A DNA stretch of 64,000 bases from an uncultured bacterium (GCA_946560065.1 CAMNUE010000014.1:1-64000), one strand, 5' to 3'. Counted from the stretch's first letter, positions 25,267 to 34,504 are shown. The notes: generated from the sequence alone by a model not told the origin. A program made the numbers and translations.

Positions 25267-25280
25267 TAGGAGGTGATTAG

Positions 25281-26402
25281 ATGGATAATGAAGAAGATTT
25301 TGAAGAAGAAAAAGATAAAAATGAAATATTTTTAAATAATCTGAATTCTACTTTATATATTAAAAGAGATTATGATATGAAGGATTTTGATTATGAATGG
25401 TTGGATATTATTGAAGATACTTTACCATATATCGATAATATTTTACGTAATCCAAAAAGATTTATCATAAACGAAGAAGAGATAGTTAAAGTAGAGTTAG
25501 CTAGAAGAGTTACAGTAGAATCAGTTATTCATCTAACACAACATACTAATTTAATTCAAAAGATTGAAGATAATGGAGATGTAAAGCCTTCTAAGATATT
25601 AAATATTAATCGTGAAGAAAGTTTGGATACGTATGAAAATAGATTTATTTTTACTTTAATTAATAATCTTAGAACTTTTTATGAAAATAGATTAGAGGCT
25701 ACTTCTGGCAATTCATATTGTGTAGATAAAAATATGATGAAGTATGAAGCAAATACGAAGATAGATAATGAAAATATTAAGGTTTCAATTGATATTAATG
25801 ATGTTTCAAGGAATATGAAAGAATCTAGTGGTTCAAAAGGTTCTATGTCTTTGGGAGATAGATTGAAAAAAGTTAAGGTTCAGCTTGATGGTTTTGTTGG
25901 TTCTGAACTTTATCAAACTTTATCAAGACTTCATGTTTCTCCAGTTAGAAGTCCAATTAGAAAAACTAATGTTATTTTAAAGAATCCAAACTTTAAAAAA
26001 GCAGAGGAATTATGGAATTATATTCAAAGTTTTGTTAGTAAAGATAAAAAGGAAAAGGATAAACGTAATTTTTTTGATAAAGGATTATTAAAAACAGAGT
26101 ATGATCAAGCTTTTTTGTTGACTTTTATTGCGAATAAAAACTTAATTTCTACTGTTACAGGAACATCAGAAACTAATATGATTAATCAAATGATGGTTAG
26201 ACTTATTGATAATCTTTTAGATACTGATGAGGAGCTGACTGAAGATAAATTAAAAGTTATGTTTGAAAAGCAAGCGGATATTATAAAAGAAAAAAATAAG
26301 AAAAAAGCAAGAAGTGTTTCTAGAATACTTGATGATAGACTAGATAGGGAGATTAATAGTATAAAGGAGATGCTTGAATTACTTGGAAATGGGGTAGACT
26401 GA
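25281..26402 (+). CDS. DUF2357/McrC-like partner of the AAA+ ATPase (373 aa)
   Basis: TAGGAGGTGATTAG precedes ATG 25281, 14 bp after the ATPase stop. The sequence SLDTYENRFIFTLINNL (about 114-130) is the E-N-R-F signature of DUF2357/McrC-type proteins that work with McrB-like ATPases. No PD-(D/E)xK nuclease residues are recognisable in the C-terminal 150 residues, which are helical and Lys-rich, so nuclease activity is not expected. It overlaps the next sipW start by 1 nt (TGATG). The pairing with a membrane AAA+ protein and SipW suggests a non-restriction use of an McrBC-like module. Confidence 0.65.
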   Translation: MDNEEDFEEEKDKNEIFLNNLNSTLYIKRDYDMKDFDYEWLDIIEDTLPYIDNILRNPKRFIINEEEIVKVELARRVTVESVIHLTQHTNLIQKIEDNGDVKPSKILNINREESLDTYENRFIFTLINNLRTFYENRLEATSGNSYCVDKNMMKYEANTKIDNENIKVSIDINDVSRNMKESSGSKGSMSLGDRLKKVKVQLDGFVGSELYQTLSRLHVSPVRSPIRKTNVILKNPNFKKAEELWNYIQSFVSKDKKEKDKRNFFDKGLLKTEYDQAFLLTFIANKNLISTVTGTSETNMINQMMVRLIDNLLDTDEELTEDKLKVMFEKQADIIKEKNKKKARSVSRILDDRLDREINSIKEMLELLGNGVD

Positions 26403-27013
26403 TGAAAAAGATTTTTGGTAATAAAGTGTTTAAGGTACTATTTGGAACTATTAAAACTTTACTTTTGGTGTTAATTATCGCTTATTTAAGTTTTATATTA
26501 GTTCAGAGATTATCTGGTAATAAAAGTATTATGGGATATAGATTATTTACGATAGCTACTGGTTCGATGACAGGAGTCTATAATATTGATGATGTAATTG
26601 CAGTTAAGGACTGGGATACTAATAATTTAAAAGTTGGGGATGATATTGCTTATCAAGGAAATAGAGGGGGATTTGAGAATAAGCTTATTACTCATAGAAT
26701 TATTAAGATAGAAGAAAATGAAAATGGTGGGAAGATATTCTTTACTAAGGGTGTTAATTCTAAGATAGAAGATCCTTCTATTACTGCAGATCAGATTTTG
26801 GGAAAGGTAGTTGGAAAGGTTCCTGTTATTAACACAATAAATCATGTTATTAAGAGTCAGGCTGGTTTCTTTTTATTTATCTTTTGTCCTTTAGTTTTAG
26901 TGATTGTTTTAGAAGTATTACAGACTATCACATGTATAAAGTTAGAAAAGAAAGAATTAGTGGAAATTTCTAAAGTTGATGATATAGAAGAAGTTGAAGA
27001 AGAAATAATCTAG
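26402..27013 (+). CDS. sipW: SipW-type signal peptidase (203 aa)
   Basis: The start codon overlaps the stop of the DUF2357-like gene (TGATG), so they are coupled. Normal SipW length. Membrane helices lie at about 15-36 and 153-175; the S26B domain has Ser55 (ATGSMT), His98 (ITHRII) and the box GVNSKIEDPS. All catalytic positions are present. The acidic C-terminus is cytosolic. It probably processes the TasA-like product of the next gene and perhaps others in the cluster. It aligns closely with the degenerate copy at 4706, indicating duplication. Confidence 0.92.
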   Translation: MKKIFGNKVFKVLFGTIKTLLLVLIIAYLSFILVQRLSGNKSIMGYRLFTIATGSMTGVYNIDDVIAVKDWDTNNLKVGDDIAYQGNRGGFENKLITHRIIKIEENENGGKIFFTKGVNSKIEDPSITADQILGKVVGKVPVINTINHVIKSQAGFFLFIFCPLVLVIVLEVLQTITCIKLEKKELVEISKVDDIEEVEEEII

Positions 27014-27028
27014 AGAGGAGAATTTGAT

Positions 27029-27778
27029 ATGGGCAAATCGAAAATTGATTTTTCTAGTGAAGAATTTGAACGTAAAAAAAGAAAAGTCAAATATACAAGT
27101 TTTTTGTTTGTATTGTTAACATTAGGTGTTAATATATTTGCATGGTTTGCTTATGTTACTAGTGCTAGTTTACAAATAGATGCTAGTGTAGCAGCTTGGG
27201 ATGTTGTTTTTACAGATGATAGTGGGCAAACTACTAATACTGCAATTATTAATATTCATAAGATGTTACCTGGTATGGAACCTTACTCCAGAAAGTTTCG
27301 TGTAAGAAATCAAGGTGAAGTTGCAGCAGATTTTAATTATGTTGTTAAATCAATAGAATTATTTGGTAAGGTTACGAAGATAGAAGAAGAAAGTAATGAG
27401 CAAGTAATTAACGATTTAAAGAATAAATATCCGTTTTCTGTTTCTTTTGTTTCACCTAAAAACTCCTTGGATATTGAAGAGACAATTAATTTTGAAGTTA
27501 AAGTTGATTGGAATTATGATAGTGAAGATGTTATTTATTATAAATTGGATGATAATTATGAGTATGATTCGACACTTAAGTATTATGTGTTAGATAATAA
27601 TATGTACACTGAAGCAATTGTTGATTCTAGTAATTTCCTTGCTTTAAGAGATTCTTTATATTTGGATAAGGATTCAGCAGATAGTTATTTTGGAGAAAAA
27701 TGTGGGGAATATGAATCAAGAACTAAAAATGCTTGTTTAAAGTTAAAACTTGATATGATTGTTCAACAAAGAAAGTAA
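27029..27778 (+). CDS. SipW-dependent TasA-like secreted protein (249 aa)
   Basis: AGAGGAG lies well placed before ATG 27029. The N-terminus is basic, with a hydrophobic helix (about 22-40) ending FAWFAYVTSASLQIDAS, a typical TasA/camelysin processing region. The mature protein contains the conserved TasA-type order MLPGMEPYSRKFRVRNQGEVAADFNY (about 85-110), in which the P-G turn precedes a beta-strand. Two Cys lie near the C-terminus. It is the gene immediately after sipW, so it is the most likely substrate. A bidirectional terminator follows. Confidence 0.85.
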   Translation: MGKSKIDFSSEEFERKKRKVKYTSFLFVLLTLGVNIFAWFAYVTSASLQIDASVAAWDVVFTDDSGQTTNTAIINIHKMLPGMEPYSRKFRVRNQGEVAADFNYVVKSIELFGKVTKIEEESNEQVINDLKNKYPFSVSFVSPKNSLDIEETINFEVKVDWNYDSEDVIYYKLDDNYEYDSTLKYYVLDNNMYTEAIVDSSNFLALRDSLYLDKDSADSYFGEKCGEYESRTKNACLKLKLDMIVQQRK

Positions 27779-27795
27779 GATAATTAATAATGTAA

Positions 27796-27830
27796 AAATA
27801 AAAAAGGCTTTATTGAGCCTTTTTTTGAAT
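27796..27830. terminator. Bidirectional terminator
   Basis: AAAAAGGCT (27801-27809), loop TTATTG, AGCCTTTTT (27816-27824) with T runs on both strands. It serves the + strand TasA-like gene and the convergent minus-strand gene whose stop codon lies in the loop. Confidence 0.85.
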
Positions 27831-28412
27831 GAAATGAAGTTTTAGTTTTAAATTGCCTTTTACATTTGGTTTTTGTGCATAATTAGTATCTTCTACATTA
27901 TTCATGACTTGTGTTTCTTCATTGTCATCCCAACCGAAGTATAATCTTATTTTTGTATCTTTAGTATTTTTTAATAACTCTCCTGTTAGTGGTGTTGTTT
28001 CATCATATGGTATTTTTGTCCCACTATCATTTAATTCATAAGAAGTTATTTTTAAATCAATTAAAGAATCACTGTTTTTTTCCTCAGTTATTTCGTAAAT
28101 AAAGTCAACATCAACATTTTCAGCATCTATTGTTAAATCGAAGTAGCCAGTAGATCCTGGAGCGAGAACATTTTCTTTGATGTAGTCATTTTTATTAAAA
28201 ACGGGAATGATGTCTTTTTCTAAGGACATTTTATTTTTTATTGTCTCATTATTTACTTTTATGTTCCAACTAGCAATGTTTGATAAGACATTTCCGTTTA
28301 GTTGTTTTTTATATTTAGCATATGATGTCTGAAATAAGTAGAGAAGTGACATACTTATTATTAGAGTAGAAATAAGTATAAATTTTAAATCTTTTTTCTT
28401 TTCTTTTTCCAT
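27810..28412 (-). CDS. SipW-dependent TasA/camelysin-like protein (200 aa), the only minus-strand gene of the cluster
   Basis: On the minus strand, AGAGGT precedes the ATG at 28412-28410. A Lys/Glu-rich start and hydrophobic helix (about 11-28) end in FQTSYAKYKKQLNGNV, a SipW-type site. LAPGSTGYFDLTI matches the 20431 protein, showing a shared family. Acidic and beta-rich, no Cys in the mature part. Its convergent orientation and separate promoter suggest independent control. It marks the right end of the surface cluster. Confidence 0.8.
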   Translation of the reverse strand: MEKEKKKDLKFILISTLIISMSLLYLFQTSYAKYKKQLNGNVLSNIASWNIKVNNETIKNKMSLEKDIIPVFNKNDYIKENVLAPGSTGYFDLTIDAENVDVDFIYEITEEKNSDSLIDLKITSYELNDSGTKIPYDETTPLTGELLKNTKDTKIRLYFGWDDNEETQVMNNVEDTNYAQKPNVKGNLKLKLHFIQKKAQ

Positions 28413-28493
28413 ATATTTTACCTCTATCTTGATTTTATCATATTTATTTTACTTTTAGTAGTATTTTATTATATTATAGTAATAGGTGATTTT

Positions 28494-28790
28494 ATGGAAT
28501 TAGAGAATCAATTTAGATATTTAGTTGGAGGATACTATGGAATATCTTTAATGGATGAGTATAATTTAAAAGAATATGTTCTAAAGGACATAGAAAACTA
28601 TATTAGAGATTTTATTGAGATTAATCCAATTGATAATTTTAATTATCGTGATGAAGCATTGAAAATTAAGGATATGGTGAGTGAGAAGGTAAAATTACAG
28701 GATGCTTTATTAGTTTTAAATAAAATGAAGGGGTCAATGGATTTAGTGTTTTTAGTAAAAGATAGATTAAAAAAGTATTCTAAAAGATAA
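28494..28790 (+). CDS. Small helical protein of unknown function (98 aa)
   Basis: ATG 28494 after AATAGGTGATTTT, divergent from the minus-strand gene. Charged, mostly helical, no membrane segment. It starts MELENQFRYLVGGYYGIS and ends RLKKYSKR. No family is recognised. It precedes a membrane protein gene by 24 bp and likely shares its transcript. Confidence 0.55.
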   Translation: MELENQFRYLVGGYYGISLMDEYNLKEYVLKDIENYIRDFIEINPIDNFNYRDEALKIKDMVSEKVKLQDALLVLNKMKGSMDLVFLVKDRLKKYSKR

Positions 28791-28814
28791 TTTAAATATT
28801 TTTGAGGTGATTGT

Positions 28815-29672
28815 GTGGGACTTTATGGTTGGATATTCTATATGTTATGTGGATTAATGTTTTTCTTAATAATTAGTATTATTGATAATAAATTTTCAGT
28901 TACTAAGATAGAAAAATTAGTTATTTCAATAATTTTAATGATGATTGTTGGTGGATATTGTTTTAGATTAGGAATTAATTATAGTGATAATATATTCTTA
29001 ATATATGTTTTCTTGATGATATACGATATTATTTATAATAGTTATTTTATTGAGAGAGATTTTTTTGATAAGAATGAGAAAAATATTGAGTATTATATTG
29101 TTTTAATAATAGTAGGATTTATTGTGAATCAAGAATTTATAAATAATGTTACTGAGGTTTTTTTAACAGGAGAAGATTTGAGAATAGTACTTTGGTTTTT
29201 AAGTTTAATATTTATTTATAATTTTATTCAAAAAAAGAATATTCTTTCTAATAATAAAGAGATTAAAGATAAGTATATGAGTACTCAAACTGTTTTAGTT
29301 AATTATGCGAAGCTTAAACATAGATTTTATGATAGTTGTGATTTTTCGGATAAAGAAATTTCTAATATTGTTTTTGCGATTATGATTTATGAAAATAGTA
29401 AGAGATCAAAGATACTTAGAAATTATGATTATTTTATGTTTAGATTAAATGGTAATAAGAAAAGGCTAGGAATTATGCAGGTTGAAAGTGATAAATTTAT
29501 TAGTGACGTAGAAAGTATTGAGATTACTTATAAGAAACTTGAAAAGTTATACAATAAGAAGGATAGTAAGAGTACTAGAAATACTAAAAATAAAGTTTAT
29601 GAGATTATTGAAAAGTATACAGATAATCCAGAGTATATTAAATATATATTTGACATTATTAAAAAATTCTAG
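28815..29672 (+). CDS. Membrane protein with possible lysozyme-like C-terminal domain (285 aa)
   Basis: The start is GTG 28815 after GAGGTGAT. Residues 1-145 contain about five or six hydrophobic helices. The C-terminal 130 residues include FAIMIYENSKRS followed about 20 residues later by GIMQVES. An E-N-x-K/R helix followed by G-x-M-Q is how soluble lytic transglycosylase and lysozyme folds look around their catalytic Glu. If so, this would be a membrane-tethered muralytic domain, but the predicted topology would have to put it outside. That reading is inference from two short motifs only. Confidence 0.5.
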   Translation: MGLYGWIFYMLCGLMFFLIISIIDNKFSVTKIEKLVISIILMMIVGGYCFRLGINYSDNIFLIYVFLMIYDIIYNSYFIERDFFDKNEKNIEYYIVLIIVGFIVNQEFINNVTEVFLTGEDLRIVLWFLSLIFIYNFIQKKNILSNNKEIKDKYMSTQTVLVNYAKLKHRFYDSCDFSDKEISNIVFAIMIYENSKRSKILRNYDYFMFRLNGNKKRLGIMQVESDKFISDVESIEITYKKLEKLYNKKDSKSTRNTKNKVYEIIEKYTDNPEYIKYIFDIIKKF

Positions 29673-29724
29673 TTTAAAATCTTTTTAAAGTATGATATAT
29701 TCTTACTATAAGGTAGGGATATAT

Positions 29725-30561
29725 ATGAATAAAAAGAAGATTTACTTGTTGATAGGAAGTTTGATTGTATTATTTTCTTGTACAGCTTGTAAAGGGAGTA
29801 TTACAAGAGATATTAGGCATGCAGGGTTTTCAGTAGGTGATACATTTACTTGTGAGAGATTTTATCCTAAGGATGATGAGGATACTAGTTTTGAGAAAAT
29901 AAAGTATTTTACAAGTGGACATGTAATAAACAGTGAAGGTAAGATTTATGAGTTGTCTTTAGGACAATTATATGCGAATAATGAAAATTGTAAAGAAGCT
30001 GAAACTGATTTAGTGGTAAAAGCTATATATGATGATAAAATTATTAAGGCTAATGATAATCATTACTATTATTTGACTGCTTCTAATAATGTACAAAGTT
30101 ATAGTGTTATACCTGAAACTGATAATTCTTATGAGTTATATAATTTATTATTAAGAGAAGAAGATGTAGTTAAGGTTGTAACTGCTAATAGTAGTACGGG
30201 CTTATATTATGTATTAAAAACTGATGGTAATGTTTATGGGTATATAATTTCTAAAGCCGATTATAATTCACCATCAACTGTTACTAGTGTCTCAATTATT
30301 TATAATAAAAATGATTATGGTTCTAAGATAATTGATTTTGGATATGCTGGAGATTCACTTAATACATTTATTAGGACAGATGAAAAAGTCTTTAGAATGA
30401 AAATTTCTAATAATGAAAAATGTAGTAAGTATGCAGATATTAAATGTGAATTTCAGATGATGGAAGATGAGATTTTTAATACCTATAAAGATGTTATAAT
30501 TTCATATAATGGAAATATTTTAGTTACTAATTATAAGCAAACTTTTACAGTTGCTTCTTAG
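29725..30561 (+). CDS. Putative lipoprotein with RCC1-like strand motifs (278 aa)
   Basis: ATG 29725 after AGGTAGGGA; the longer frame from 29692 lacks a ribosome site. A lipoprotein-type signal (KKKIYLLIGSLIVLFSCTACK) has two candidate lipobox Cys residues (about 19 and 22). The rest is beta-rich with motifs such as GLYYVLKTDGNVYGY and GHVINSEGKIYELSLG, resembling beta-propeller (RCC1-type) blades. No enzymatic motif. Probably anchored on the outer face of the membrane. A terminator overlaps its stop codon. Confidence 0.65.
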   Translation: MNKKKIYLLIGSLIVLFSCTACKGSITRDIRHAGFSVGDTFTCERFYPKDDEDTSFEKIKYFTSGHVINSEGKIYELSLGQLYANNENCKEAETDLVVKAIYDDKIIKANDNHYYYLTASNNVQSYSVIPETDNSYELYNLLLREEDVVKVVTANSSTGLYYVLKTDGNVYGYIISKADYNSPSTVTSVSIIYNKNDYGSKIIDFGYAGDSLNTFIRTDEKVFRMKISNNEKCSKYADIKCEFQMMEDEIFNTYKDVIISYNGNILVTNYKQTFTVAS

Positions 30562-30583
30562 GAACCTCTTGGTTCTTTTTTTG
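30560..30583 (+). terminator. Rho-independent terminator
   Basis: AGGAACC, loop TCTT, GGTTCTT and a T run. The stem begins at the stop codon of the lipoprotein gene. Confidence 0.85.
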
Positions 30584-30612
30584 TTGTATTTTTAGAAGAA
30601 TTGTGGTATAAT
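30584..30612 (+). promoter_or_regulatory. Promoter of the acyltransferase gene
   Basis: TTGTAT (30584-30589), 17-bp spacer, TATAAT (30607-30612) within TGGTATAAT. Confidence 0.7.
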
Positions 30613-30638
30613 TAGCGACATATGAAGGGGGATTTAAT

Positions 30639-31652
30639 ATGGAGATAGATGAATTTAAGAAAAAGAGTTTTTTTGAGATTAAAAAACTTACTTTGGAAGA
30701 GTTAAATGAGTATTATCGTGCTTATAGGCAATATAAGCATTCTAAATCTAGTAAGATAGCTGGGATTGAATTAAGAAAAAAAATTCATAGTATTATAACT
30801 CTTTTTATGAAATTCGAGCGACTATATTTGAGGCATTCTTTGAAGATTATCGGTGATGAGAGGATTAATACAGGTAAACCTCGAGTTTATGCAGTGACTC
30901 ATGTTGGAAGATATGATATTGAAACAGTTATAGAATCATTAAAAGATGATGCTTGGTTTGTTTGGGGAGATCCTGGTGAGCTTTATCGGAGTTTGGAAAT
31001 AATATTATTAAATGCAATTGGAATGATTTTTGTTGATACAGATGATAAGGAAGATAGAAAATTAGCATCAGAAGTAATGGTGGAATTATTGCAGCAAAAT
31101 GGTAATGTTTTGATTTATCCTGAAGGAGCATGGAATATTACTGAAAATGAAATAGTTATGAAATTATTTGTTGGAACAGTTAAAGCGGCTATTCAAGGGA
31201 AAGCAGATATTATACCAGTTGCAGTAGAATATTATGGTAATGATTATTTTGTTAATATTGGTAAAAATATTGATACATCTAACATGAAGATTGGTGATGT
31301 TCGTGAGGAATCTGATAAATTACGTGATGTAATGGCTACTTTGAAATGGGATATTTGGGAGTATGTTGTAGCAAGAAATGGATTATTTAAACGTAGTTCT
31401 TTGCCGAATAATTGTAGGGAAATTTTTTTGGAAGAAATTATGAAAGATTCTGATAACGGATATACAGTCGATGTTATTAATAATACACGCTTTATAGATA
31501 AAGAAATTGTTACAGCAGATGAAGCTTTTGAACATTTAGCACAAATAGATATTTCAAAAAAGACAAATTTTATATTTAAAAATATGAACTTTATTGAGAG
31601 AGAAAGACAAGCTAATGTATTGAAAAAAAATATTAAAAATGCTATCCTATAG
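30639..31652 (+). CDS. PlsC-like glycerolipid acyltransferase (337 aa)
   Basis: Starts at ATG 30639 after AAGGGGGA. The LPLAT signature is present: HVGRYD (His88, Asp93, an HX4D motif) and block III LIYPEGAWN (about 165-173), which in typical PlsC reads FPEGTR. Block II-like GMIFVDTDD lies between. An N-terminal helical region (about 1-75) and a C-terminal 120 residues exceed the minimal domain. Such enzymes transfer acyl chains to lysophosphatidate or to glycans at the inner membrane face; the divergent blocks leave the acceptor open. It overlaps the kinase gene's leader and is probably cotranscribed with it. Confidence 0.75.
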   Translation: MEIDEFKKKSFFEIKKLTLEELNEYYRAYRQYKHSKSSKIAGIELRKKIHSIITLFMKFERLYLRHSLKIIGDERINTGKPRVYAVTHVGRYDIETVIESLKDDAWFVWGDPGELYRSLEIILLNAIGMIFVDTDDKEDRKLASEVMVELLQQNGNVLIYPEGAWNITENEIVMKLFVGTVKAAIQGKADIIPVAVEYYGNDYFVNIGKNIDTSNMKIGDVREESDKLRDVMATLKWDIWEYVVARNGLFKRSSLPNNCREIFLEEIMKDSDNGYTVDVINNTRFIDKEIVTADEAFEHLAQIDISKKTNFIFKNMNFIERERQANVLKKNIKNAIL

Positions 31653-31670
31653 GTGATAGGATGTGATAGG

Positions 31671-33575
31671 ATGAGTGGCATTTGGCTACCTATTTCGGCA
31701 CTTACAATCAGTTTATTTTTATGTATCATATTTAGTGTTAAGAAAAATAGTTATTCTGATGAAGTAGTTGCATATAGGTTTTTATTGTTCTATAGTTTAT
31801 TTTTTTCTATTACGGGAGTTTTTGGCTATTTATTTGCAAAGACAATAGGTAATTTGTTTCTTATAGGTATTATTCAAAAGTTTCATTTGACTTTCTTAGT
31901 TTTGGTAGCGAGTGGTTTCTTTATGTATAATTTGGCTATTAATCCTATTAAGAATGATAATAATTATCTTTTTTTACGAAGGTGTCTATTTCTTTTAAAT
32001 ATTATTTTTATGGTATTTATTTTTATAGTTCCTATTACTACCATTAATGAAGGAGAAATGCTAGATGTTGGTGGTTGGGCTTATGTTCTAGCAATGATGA
32101 TGGTAATTTTATATTTAAGTGGTACTATTTTTTTGAATGTTAAATATTTTATTTCACATCAATATAATTTGAAAAAATCTGTTCCTTTCTTTTTATTACT
32201 TTTATTGTTTTTTATAGGTTTATTACTTAGAATCTATTATCCTGAAGTAATTACTGAAACTTACTGTGTAGCATTTTCTTTATTGGTTATGTATTTTACT
32301 ATTGAGAATCCTGATGTAAAAATGTTGGAAAAAGTTTCTATAGCTAAAGAGCAAGCTGAAAAAGCTAATCGTGCTAAAAGTGATTTTTTGTCTAGTATGT
32401 CCCACGAGATTAGAACTCCTTTGAATGCAATTGTTGGTCTTAGTGAAGATTTGAGGTCAAGAGATGATTGCCCTAATAGTATGAAGGAAGATTTAGATGA
32501 TGTTGTATCAGCTTCTAAGACATTACTTGAAATTGTTGGAAATATCATGGATATAAATAAGATAGAAAGTGATAAGTTAGAACTTGTTGATGTTTCATAT
32601 GTTTTTAAAGAAGAAATGGAATCTCTAGCAAGAGTAAATGCTACTAGAATTGGAGATAAGCAGATTGAATTTAATATAAATATCGCAGAAGATATTCCAT
32701 ATGAGTTATTGGGTGATAAGATTCATGTTAAACAAATAGTTAATAATTTACTTTCTAATGCGATAAAGTATACTGATAGAGGTGAAATTGATTTTAATGT
32801 TAAGTGTATAAATCAGAATGACACTTGTTTGTTGATGATTACTGTAAAAGATACTGGACGTGGAATAAAATCTGAGGATATCAATAAATTATTTACAAAA
32901 TTTGAAAGATTAGATATTGAGAAAAATTCTACAACTGAAGGAACTGGTCTTGGATTAGCGATTACTAAAAAATTAGTTGAACTAATGGGAGGAACTATTA
33001 ATGTTGAGAGCAGTTATGGTAAGGGTTCTATGTTTATGGTACAGATTCCACAAAGGATTAAGAATTTAAATAGACCATTTAATGCAAGTGATATGAGTGA
33101 TGTTGGAGGCTATTTAGTAAAAACTAATAACTATGAGGGGAAAAAGGTTTTAATTGTTGATGATAATAAATTAAATATTAAAGTTGCGAGAAGAAGTCTT
33201 GTTGATTTTAATTTAGTGATAGATGAATGTTACAACGGCGAAGAATGCTTGGAAAAAATTCATAATGGGGAAGTTTATGATTTGATTTTGATGGATATAA
33301 TGATGCCTGTTATGAGTGGAGAACGTGCTATGAAAGAGTTGAATTTAATGTCAGATTTTTCAACTCCTGTAATTGCTCTTACGGCTGATGCAGTATCGGG
33401 AGCTGAAGAAAAATATATTAGTGAAGGTTTTATTGATTATATTTCTAAGCCATTTACAAAAGAACAAATTAAAGTAAAACTTGATAAGTTATTTTCAACT
33501 AATAATTTAAAATATAATCCAAATATAGACAGGTTTGATGGAGTTGAACCTGTTGTGATAGGGAAAAAAGATTAA
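31671..33575 (+). CDS. Hybrid sensor histidine kinase (634 aa)
   Basis: ATG 31671 is preferred to the in-frame GTG 31653 because it follows GTGATAGG. Seven or so membrane helices fill residues 1-205 (a 7TM-type sensor). HisKA has SHEIRTPLN with phospho-His245, HATPase_c has the N box near 358 ([10 protein letters not shown]), G1 DTGRGI and G2 GTGLGL, and a C-terminal receiver has IVDDNKLN and Asp542 in LMDIMMP, with KPF near the end. Signals therefore relay His to Asp within one protein. No output regulator or Hpt protein is encoded nearby, so its target lies elsewhere. Confidence 0.9.
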   Translation: MSGIWLPISALTISLFLCIIFSVKKNSYSDEVVAYRFLLFYSLFFSITGVFGYLFAKTIGNLFLIGIIQKFHLTFLVLVASGFFMYNLAINPIKNDNNYLFLRRCLFLLNIIFMVFIFIVPITTINEGEMLDVGGWAYVLAMMMVILYLSGTIFLNVKYFISHQYNLKKSVPFFLLLLLFFIGLLLRIYYPEVITETYCVAFSLLVMYFTIENPDVKMLEKVSIAKEQAEKANRAKSDFLSSMSHEIRTPLNAIVGLSEDLRSRDDCPNSMKEDLDDVVSASKTLLEIVGNIMDINKIESDKLELVDVSYVFKEEMESLARVNATRIGDKQIEFNINIAEDIPYELLGDKIHVKQIVNNLLSNAIKYTDRGEIDFNVKCINQNDTCLLMITVKDTGRGIKSEDINKLFTKFERLDIEKNSTTEGTGLGLAITKKLVELMGGTINVESSYGKGSMFMVQIPQRIKNLNRPFNASDMSDVGGYLVKTNNYEGKKVLIVDDNKLNIKVARRSLVDFNLVIDECYNGEECLEKIHNGEVYDLILMDIMMPVMSGERAMKELNLMSDFSTPVIALTADAVSGAEEKYISEGFIDYISKPFTKEQIKVKLDKLFSTNNLKYNPNIDRFDGVEPVVIGKKD

Positions 33576-33587
33576 GTATCTTTTTTT
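33564..33587 (+). terminator. Rho-independent terminator
   Basis: AAAAAAGAT, loop containing the TAA stop, ATCTTTTTT and a T run; the stem starts inside the last codons of the kinase gene. Confidence 0.7.
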
Positions 33588-33631
33588 CTTTTTCTTATTA
33601 TGATACAATAAGCGAGATGAGAGGTGGTATT

Positions 33632-34504
33632 ATGTTACTAGCAAATAAGTGGAAAGATTATGAATTAATTGATGCATCTTTAGGACAGAAATTTGAACGT
33701 TGGGGAAATGTTTATTTATTAAGACCAGATCCACAAGTAATTTGGGATAATGGAGATTTACTTGAAAAGTATCATGGAAAGATTGATGCGGTTTATTATC
33801 GTAGTAATAAGGGTGGAGGACACTGGGAAAATTTAAAAAATATTCCAGGAACTTGGAAAATTAATTATAATAATTTAACTTTTAATATAAAACAAATGGG
33901 ATTTAAACATACAGGGTTATTTCCAGAACAAGCAGTTAATTGGGATTTTATGATTGACAAAATTAAGAAAGCTTATCGGCCAATTAAGGTTTTGAATTTG
34001 TTTGCTTATACTGGTGGAGCAACTGTTGCATGTTTATCAGCAGGAGCTAGTGTTACACATGTTGATTCTTCTCGTGGAATGGTTGATTGGTGTAAAGAAA
34101 ATGTCAATTGTAGTGGTTATCGTGATGGTAATATAAGATATTTAGTTGATGATGTTGTAAAGTTTGTTCAAAGAGAGATTAGACGTGGTAATAAGTATGA
34201 TGCGATTGTTATGGATCCTCCTAGTTATGGAAGAGGAGCTAATGGCGAAGTTTGGGATATCGAAAAGAATTTGGCATATTTAGTAAAGATATGTTCAGAG
34301 ATTCTTAGTGATGAACCATTATTCTTTTTAATTAATTCCTATACAACAGGTTTATCTTCAACAGTACTTGCTAATTTACTTTCAATGACTATTAAGAGTA
34401 AATTTGATGGTGTTATTTCATCTGGTGAAATTGGCATTCCAATAAGTAGTAATGATTTAATTTTACCTTGTGGTATTTATGGAAGATGGGAAGCTAATGA
34501 GTAA
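33632..34504 (+). CDS. Class I SAM-dependent RNA methyltransferase (290 aa)
   Basis: ATG 33632 follows GAGGTGGT; the in-frame ATG at 33617 overlaps that site. SAM motif I VLNLFAYTGGA (about 120-130), an acidic loop HVDSSRGMVDW after strand 2, and motif IV MDPPSYGRG (about 194-202). The DPPSYGR motif and overall order are those of RlmI/RlmK-type 23S rRNA cytosine methyltransferase relatives, but the PUA domain is absent and the N-terminal about 100 residues form a short lid. It is coupled by an 8-nt overlap to a pseudouridine synthase, a pairing that fits rRNA modification. Confidence 0.85.
   Translation: MLLANKWKDYELIDASLGQKFERWGNVYLLRPDPQVIWDNGDLLEKYHGKIDAVYYRSNKGGGHWENLKNIPGTWKINYNNLTFNIKQMGFKHTGLFPEQAVNWDFMIDKIKKAYRPIKVLNLFAYTGGATVACLSAGASVTHVDSSRGMVDWCKENVNCSGYRDGNIRYLVDDVVKFVQREIRRGNKYDAIVMDPPSYGRGANGEVWDIEKNLAYLVKICSEILSDEPLFFLINSYTTGLSSTVLANLLSMTIKSKFDGVISSGEIGIPISSNDLILPCGIYGRWEANE

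Noticed and set aside
23728..26402. Active McrBC restriction system
   Set aside because: ATPase has a membrane anchor, partner lacks recognisable nuclease residues, and genes are coupled to SipW.
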